Assembly (NCBI GenBank): GCA_905236685.1
Contig: CAJOPD010000022.1
Location: forward strand, 1-18,147
From: an uncultured Clostridia bacterium
Lineage (GTDB): Bacteria; Bacillota; Clostridia; UBA1381
Direction of reading: 5' to 3'
DNA length: 18,147 bases
Below are positions 14,157-18,147 of this stretch, one piece after another (positions within the stretch are counted from its first letter, which is position 1; each line of letters begins with the position of its first letter). Position numbers and translations under genes: made by a program. Under the pieces are notes generated by a model, which did not search any database, had not been told where the DNA came from, and saw only the letters and a program-made list of their open reading frames with translations.

Positions 14157-17150
14157 GTGCGTAAAATGAAGAAAATTCTGACATTTTTGCTCATATTGTC
14201 TGTAACGCTGCCCTGTTATGCGGCAGCGCCACGCGATGTGTCGGAGTACTTGTTAAAGGCGCAGGAGGACGGCATAATTTTCGGCGACGAAAAAGGCAAT
14301 CTGCACGGCGATAACGAGGCGACAAGAGCGGAATTTTTGGCGATAGCTGAAAGATTTTGGGGGCTTTCGGGCGGAGAAAACATCTTTTCCGATGTTACCG
14401 AAAAGGATTGGTTCTGCAAAAGCATTGCCGCCGCAAATTTTTGCGGGATTTTTTCGGGAACGCCGGAAGGCGAGGCGAAGCCGCGCGAGCTTATCAAAAC
14501 CGAGGACGCTGTTGCAATAATAGGCAGGTACTACAATGCATCAGCCTGCAAGGGCAGGTATCTGGGGCTTTCGGAATATGCCGAGGTATATTTTGGGTAT
14601 GCCTTTGAAAACGGTTTTTTCTCGGGCTGGAAACATCTGCCCAACGCAAAACAGGGAATTACCAAGGAGGAAATCGTTTCGCTTTTTTACAGGTACCGTG
14701 AGAAAAATGAAGAAACAGAGTGTTTTGCCGAAGGGTACCCCAGAATATCGTCCAATCAGCAGTTTAACTCGCTTTCGGTAGAGGTTATGACAAAAACCGA
14801 CTGCGACATTTCATATGCACTGAACGAAAAAGACAAAGAGGACTATGTGTGGATAAAAGTACCCGAAACGCAAAAAGCGGGGGAAGTTAACGCTGTCAGC
14901 ATAACCGCAGACATAGGAAAAACATATGATTTGTATGTAAAAGCGGTATCAAAGGAAAACGGCGTCAGCAGAATAAGCGGGTTTGAGGATATTGCGCCGC
15001 TTGCTTTTATAAAGGGTAACGGGAGCAGTGCCCAGCCATATGTGATTTATACCGAAAATCAGCTGAGGCAGACAGAGATGTTCCCCGAAAAAGCGTATAT
15101 TTTAGGCAGTGACATCAAGGTGTCGGAAAGCTGGAAACCTATTAAAAAATTCAGCGGTAGCCTTGACGGTGGCGGTTACAGAATAGAGGGCATAGTTATA
15201 GATGGCAACCTTCAAAGAGCTGGGCTTTTTGAGAGCATAGAAGGCGGAACGGTTAAAAATCTTACGGTAGACGCAAATATTTCGGCGAAGGAAATCGCGG
15301 GCGTAATCGCAGGCGAAAATAACGGCGGAAATATAGTCAGTTGCTGTGTTACGGGCACGGTCGGCGTTTCGGGCGGAAACGGCGGCGGAATTTGCGGTAT
15401 AAACAGAGGAAAAATAAGCGACTGTCTGTCCTGCGTTTATTCGGTAAAAGCGGGAAGCTTTGCGGGCGGAATTGCAGGCCAGAACCGCGCGGATATAGAA
15501 AACTGCCTCTCGGCAGCCGAAACGGTCGCCTCCGATATGTATGCGGGCGGAATTTCGGGCACAAATGACGGCGGGCATATTTCGGGCTGTGCGGCGGTAA
15601 ATGTTGCGGTTTATAACACGATGACATATAACGGCGGAAAGATTTCCACAAATAAAAACAGCGGCGTGATGGAAAACAATTACAGCTTTGCCGATATGGT
15701 TTCCAATGCGGCAAGGACGGAAATGAGCGAAAATTCAAGGAACGGACTTGAACTTTCGTGGGACACATTTTTTGACGAAAGCTTTTATACTGAAATCGGC
15801 TGGGACGGAAGAAAATGGAGAAAGGCGAGAAACGGATTTAAGCTGATATGCCCAAAAAATGCGGCGGAGCCGGAAATGGAACGCGGAAAAACGGCATATT
15901 TTCCGCAAAAAATATCCTCGGCGGACGAGCTCATAGCAATAGGCAAAAATGCAAAAGGGCACTATGTTCTTACAAAGGACATAACCCTCCGCGCGCCGTG
16001 GAAAACGATAGATGTAAAGGAAGGCTTTTCGGGTACGCTTGACGGTGACGGACATACCGTCTATAACCTTGTTTTGAAGGGCGAAACGGGAATGTTTTCC
16101 AACATAACAGGCGGAACGGTTAAAAATCTCAATCTGAAAAGTGTAAAGGCGGCGCTGAATGCAAGCGGCGGGGTTATCGCGGCCTGCAATTACGGATATA
16201 TTGAAAATTGCTCCGTTTCGGGAGAACTTGAAACAGCCGCAGCCGAAAAAGCAGGCGCAGTAACGGGCGAAAATAATGGCAGAATTGAAGGCTGTTCTGC
16301 GGAAATGGCGGTAAAGGTGAGCGGAAAATCGGTCACGGTCGGCGGAATTTGCGGCACAAATAGCGGAACGGTAGGCAAAAGCTCCTTTTTGGGCAGTATA
16401 GCGTCAAATTCGGAAAACTCGGTAATAGGCGGAATTTGCGGTGCAGACGCCGAGGGATATATTTTCGGAAGCGCTGCGGTTTTGGAGATTTCGACGGAAA
16501 AGGGGAGTTCTGTTTCGGGCGGAGTGTGCGCCGTATCGGAGGGTACGCAGATTTATAAGTGTGCCTCTATGGGCACGGCATATCAGTCGGGAGATGAAAT
16601 CCTGGCGGGCGGAATTTGCGCAAAGCAGGAGGGCGCAACCGTGTATAACTGCTTTTCCCAGGAAAAAATAAGCGTTTTTGCAAAAAAGGCTTTTGCGGGC
16701 GGAATTTGCGCAGAAGCGACAGCCTCAAATATTCAAAACACCTATTCCTCGGGTGAAATAAGCATAACGGGCGACAACGGCTTGGCGGGCGGAATTTGCG
16801 GATATGCGATTGATTCCTTCATAACGCAGAATGTGGCGCTAAATCCTGTTATTTTTGCAAAAAAGACGGCGAACGCGATAATCGGTGATTATAAAAATTG
16901 CGATGTAGCAGATAATTATAGCTGCCAGAGTATGCAAAAAGGCACAAAATCGGCTGAGTACGGCGGCAAGAACGGAACGGTGAAATCGGCAGCCGAGCTT
17001 TTGAAATCGGATTTTTATTTGAAACAGCTTTCGGAAGGCGGACTTTTGGGCTGGGATAAAGACGCGTGGACGGAAAAGCGGGGCTATGCGCTCCCCGTTT
17101 TGACCGACACACCGCTTATGGAAAATACAAAATCCCCGATATATAAGTAA
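14157..17150 (+). CDS. secreted SLH-domain protein with two GLUG-type right-handed beta-helix modules
   Basis: This looks like a cell-wall-attached surface protein; no enzymatic motif is visible and its ligand is unknown. A signal peptide (residues 1 to about 22-24, ending CYAAA) is followed by three SLH repeats (about 30-70, 77-127, 137-183), which in this family bind secondary cell-wall polymer. Only the first keeps the TRAE motif. An Fn3-like stretch (about 205-275) comes next. Two beta-helix modules follow: residues 293-566 and 582-982. Each opens with a SGxLDGxGxxxxxL-type strand and GGTVKNL, continues with GG(I/V)C-type coils, and ends with a GWD-type cap. The second module has an exact 30-residue repeat. 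The start is either the GTG at 14157 (GAGG 10 bases upstream) or the ATG at 14166; both give the same signal peptide. No LPXTG motif or C-terminal anchor is seen. It is probably co-transcribed with the VanZ gene. Confidence 0.88.
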   Translation: MRKMKKILTFLLILSVTLPCYAAAPRDVSEYLLKAQEDGIIFGDEKGNLHGDNEATRAEFLAIAERFWGLSGGENIFSDVTEKDWFCKSIAAANFCGIFSGTPEGEAKPRELIKTEDAVAIIGRYYNASACKGRYLGLSEYAEVYFGYAFENGFFSGWKHLPNAKQGITKEEIVSLFYRYREKNEETECFAEGYPRISSNQQFNSLSVEVMTKTDCDISYALNEKDKEDYVWIKVPETQKAGEVNAVSITADIGKTYDLYVKAVSKENGVSRISGFEDIAPLAFIKGNGSSAQPYVIYTENQLRQTEMFPEKAYILGSDIKVSESWKPIKKFSGSLDGGGYRIEGIVIDGNLQRAGLFESIEGGTVKNLTVDANISAKEIAGVIAGENNGGNIVSCCVTGTVGVSGGNGGGICGINRGKISDCLSCVYSVKAGSFAGGIAGQNRADIENCLSAAETVASDMYAGGISGTNDGGHISGCAAVNVAVYNTMTYNGGKISTNKNSGVMENNYSFADMVSNAARTEMSENSRNGLELSWDTFFDESFYTEIGWDGRKWRKARNGFKLICPKNAAEPEMERGKTAYFPQKISSADELIAIGKNAKGHYVLTKDITLRAPWKTIDVKEGFSGTLDGDGHTVYNLVLKGETGMFSNITGGTVKNLNLKSVKAALNASGGVIAACNYGYIENCSVSGELETAAAEKAGAVTGENNGRIEGCSAEMAVKVSGKSVTVGGICGTNSGTVGKSSFLGSIASNSENSVIGGICGADAEGYIFGSAAVLEISTEKGSSVSGGVCAVSEGTQIYKCASMGTAYQSGDEILAGGICAKQEGATVYNCFSQEKISVFAKKAFAGGICAEATASNIQNTYSSGEISITGDNGLAGGICGYAIDSFITQNVALNPVIFAKKTANAIIGDYKNCDVADNYSCQSMQKGTKSAEYGGKNGTVKSAAELLKSDFYLKQLSEGGLLGWDKDAWTEKRGYALPVLTDTPLMENTKSPIYK
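15243..16129 (+). repeat. internal duplication marker: two identical 20-base segments heading the beta-helix modules
   Basis: Bases 15243-15262 and 16110-16129 are identical over 20 positions, 867 bp (289 codons) apart in the same frame, both encoding GGTVKNL. The flanking protein (a glycine- and aspartate-rich LDGxG strand just before, coils after) is also alike, consistent with an ancient duplication of the whole module. Confidence 0.75.
16341..16877 (+). repeat. 90-bp tandem coding repeat (30-residue beta-helix coils with GG(I/V)C)
   Basis: The motif GGCGGAATTTGCG, or a close variant, starts at 16341, 16428, 16518, 16608, 16698 and 16788: one 87-bp step and then four exact 90-bp steps. 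It encodes GGIC or GGVC, placing cysteines at residues 732, 761, 791, 821, 851 and 881. Outside the anchor motif the units are diverged in sequence but identical in length. Confidence 0.9.
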
Positions 17151-17160
17151 CCAAAATAAT

Positions 17161-17209
17161 AAAAAGCAGGTAAATGCTTCAAAAAGGGGGCATAATTACC
17201 TGCTTTTTT
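17161..17209 (+). terminator. strong Rho-independent terminator after the SLH/GLUG gene
   Basis: The arms AAAAAGCAGGTAA (17161-17173) and TTACCTGCTTTTT (17196-17208) pair perfectly over 13 bp. An inner ATGC/GCAT stem extends the hairpin, and a T6 run ends it. The A-tract on the 5' side means it could also work in reverse, but no minus-strand gene converges here. Confidence 0.92.
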
Positions 17210-17236
17210 CACAGTTTTTTTACAAAATATCTCTTG

Positions 17237-17276
17237 AAGTTTACATTTTGGTATGCTAAACTTAAAATGTAAACTT
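17237..17276. repeat. perfect 13-bp inverted repeat spanning the promoter of the second SLH gene
   Basis: AAGTTTACATTTT (17237-17249) and AAAATGTAAACTT (17264-17276) are exact reverse complements separated by 14 bases. The left arm contains the -35 box and the right arm the -10 box of the predicted promoter. Because the predicted transcript starts near the end of the right arm, the repeat would act mainly as DNA, for example as a dimeric repressor site. Confidence 0.85.
17240..17268 (+). promoter_or_regulatory. sigma-A-type promoter for the second SLH gene
   Basis: TTTACA (17240-17245), a 17-base spacer and TAAAAT (17263-17268) each match 5 of 6 consensus positions. The predicted start is near 17275, giving a short leader with AAAGGGTG (17281-17288) 7 bases before the GTG start. 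Confidence 0.7.
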
Positions 17277-17295
17277 GGAAAAAGGGTGAACTAAG

Positions 17296-18147
17296 GTGAA
17301 AAAAATTCTTATTGCGCTGTTGCTGTCGGTATTTGTGCTTTCGGGAACGGCGAACGCGGCAGAAATGTCCGAATGGGCAAAGGACGACTATGCGTCCGCA
17401 AGCGAGAGGGGGCTTATACCTCTCAGCATAGCGGTAAATAATCTTACCGACAATGTTACGCGCGGCGAATTCTGTAATCTTGCGATGAATATGTTTGACG
17501 CGCTGTATTCGGGGAATGTGACGCTTTTTGACTGCCCCTTTACCGATTGCAATGATGATTTTATAGTAAAGGCATATTCTCTCGGCATAGTACACGGCAA
17601 AAGCGAAACCGAGTTTTGCCCCTTTGATACGATAACAAGGCAGGAAATGGCAAAAATCCTCGTAAATACGCTCGAAGTTGCGGGCAAAAAGCTTACCGTT
17701 TCAAGCAAAAAGGACGAAAAAGCATATGAATACGCTGATTTTTCCGACATAGACAGCTGGGCGGTGCTTGATTTTGTAAAGGTCATAAAATACGGGATTA
17801 TGAGCGGAATGTCGGAAACAGAGCTTTGTCCGCACGCAAATGCGACGAGGGAGCAGGCTGTCGCAATCGTGAGCCGCAGCACAGAAAAATTCAATCCGAA
17901 AGCAGCGGTTTATGAAAGGCCGAAGCTTACAAATATGGAAAACGGCGCGGAGGTTTCAAACAACCTTTCGGTCACCTGGGATAAAAACTCCGCCGCAGAG
18001 GAATACATAATAATAGTAAAGGACGAGAACTATAACTGTATAGATATATGCGCGTCTGTCACGAATACGGCGGGCATAAGCACCGAGAACTTTGACAAAG
18101 GAAAGCGATACACCATAAGGCTCGCGTCAATTTCCGAAAATCCAAAG
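17296..18147 (+). CDS. secreted protein with three SLH repeats and a following Fn3-like domain, partial, C-terminus off the right edge
   Basis: The frame is open for 284 codons from a GTG at 17296 to the window edge. The signal peptide (1-21) ends TANA before AEMSEWA. Three SLH repeats follow at about 24-69, 82-127 and 148-195. Each keeps a TR-x-E-like motif (TRGEF 55-59, TRQEM 114-118, TREQA 184-188), so cell-wall polymer binding looks better preserved than in the neighbouring SLH protein. From about 206 a beta-rich, Fn3-like domain begins (NLSVTWDKNSAAEEYIIIV). GTG is the only sensible start: a GTG ten bases earlier runs into a stop, and AAAGGGTG is 7 bases upstream. It is isolated by the preceding terminator and has its own promoter within an inverted repeat. 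The downstream function is unknown because the C-terminus is missing; many such proteins carry repeats or enzymatic domains there. Confidence 0.87.
   Translation, partial: MKKILIALLLSVFVLSGTANAAEMSEWAKDDYASASERGLIPLSIAVNNLTDNVTRGEFCNLAMNMFDALYSGNVTLFDCPFTDCNDDFIVKAYSLGIVHGKSETEFCPFDTITRQEMAKILVNTLEVAGKKLTVSSKKDEKAYEYADFSDIDSWAVLDFVKVIKYGIMSGMSETELCPHANATREQAVAIVSRSTEKFNPKAAVYERPKLTNMENGAEVSNNLSVTWDKNSAAEEYIIIVKDENYNCIDICASVTNTAGISTENFDKGKRYTIRLASISENPK

Noticed and set aside
16341..16877. The regular 90-bp repeat as a CRISPR or intergenic repeat array
   Set aside because: It lies wholly within one open frame, the conserved part is only about 13 bases, and it matches protein coil periodicity.

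Overview
The window looks like chromosomal core DNA from a low-to-moderate-GC Gram-positive anaerobe, most likely class Clostridia. The grounds are the Firmicutes-type gene orders (comEC next to holA; a GlmU-type gene next to pth and mfd), AGGAGG-type ribosome binding sites, canonical sigma-A promoters, and surface proteins with SLH domains. I cannot name a genus. There are no rRNA or tRNA genes, insertion sequences, CRISPR arrays or prophage genes.

Layout. (1) Bases 1-3295, minus strand: a 29-codon candidate small ORF, comEC (competence-type membrane channel with a metallo-beta-lactamase domain) and the first 277 codons of holA (DNA polymerase III delta), which runs off the left edge. (2) Bases 3296-3385: a divergent promoter region. 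The comEC-side and alaS-side -35 boxes lie only 9 bp apart. (3) Bases 3386-12570, plus strand: a tightly packed six-gene run, alaS-truB-ribF-glmU(acetyltransferase half only)-pth-mfd. It has no internal terminator that I can see and gaps of 0-36 bp, or a 1-base overlap. Three of the six genes act on tRNA: charging, pseudouridine-55 and peptidyl-tRNA recycling. (4) Bases 12550-14123: a PrsA-like foldase lipoprotein with its own promoter and terminator, then a VanZ-family membrane protein with its own extended -10 promoter. (5) Bases 14157-18147: two secreted SLH-domain surface proteins. The first is a 997-residue protein carrying two GLUG-type right-handed beta-helix modules. The second is cut by the right edge and is separated from the first by a strong terminator and a promoter embedded in a perfect 13-bp inverted repeat.

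How the parts fit. The left and centre are housekeeping (replication, translation, cofactor synthesis, cell-wall precursor, transcription-coupled repair). From the foldase onward the theme becomes cell envelope: a membrane-tethered secretion foldase, a VanZ protein and two SLH proteins. The most unusual items are a free-standing GlmU acetyltransferase domain sitting where the bifunctional enzyme is expected, a strict 90-bp / 30-residue repeat that would stack cysteines in a beta-helix, a promoter whose -35 and -10 boxes fall in opposite arms of an inverted repeat, and a small ORF apparently coupled to comEC. I found no strong case for an entirely new multi-gene system.
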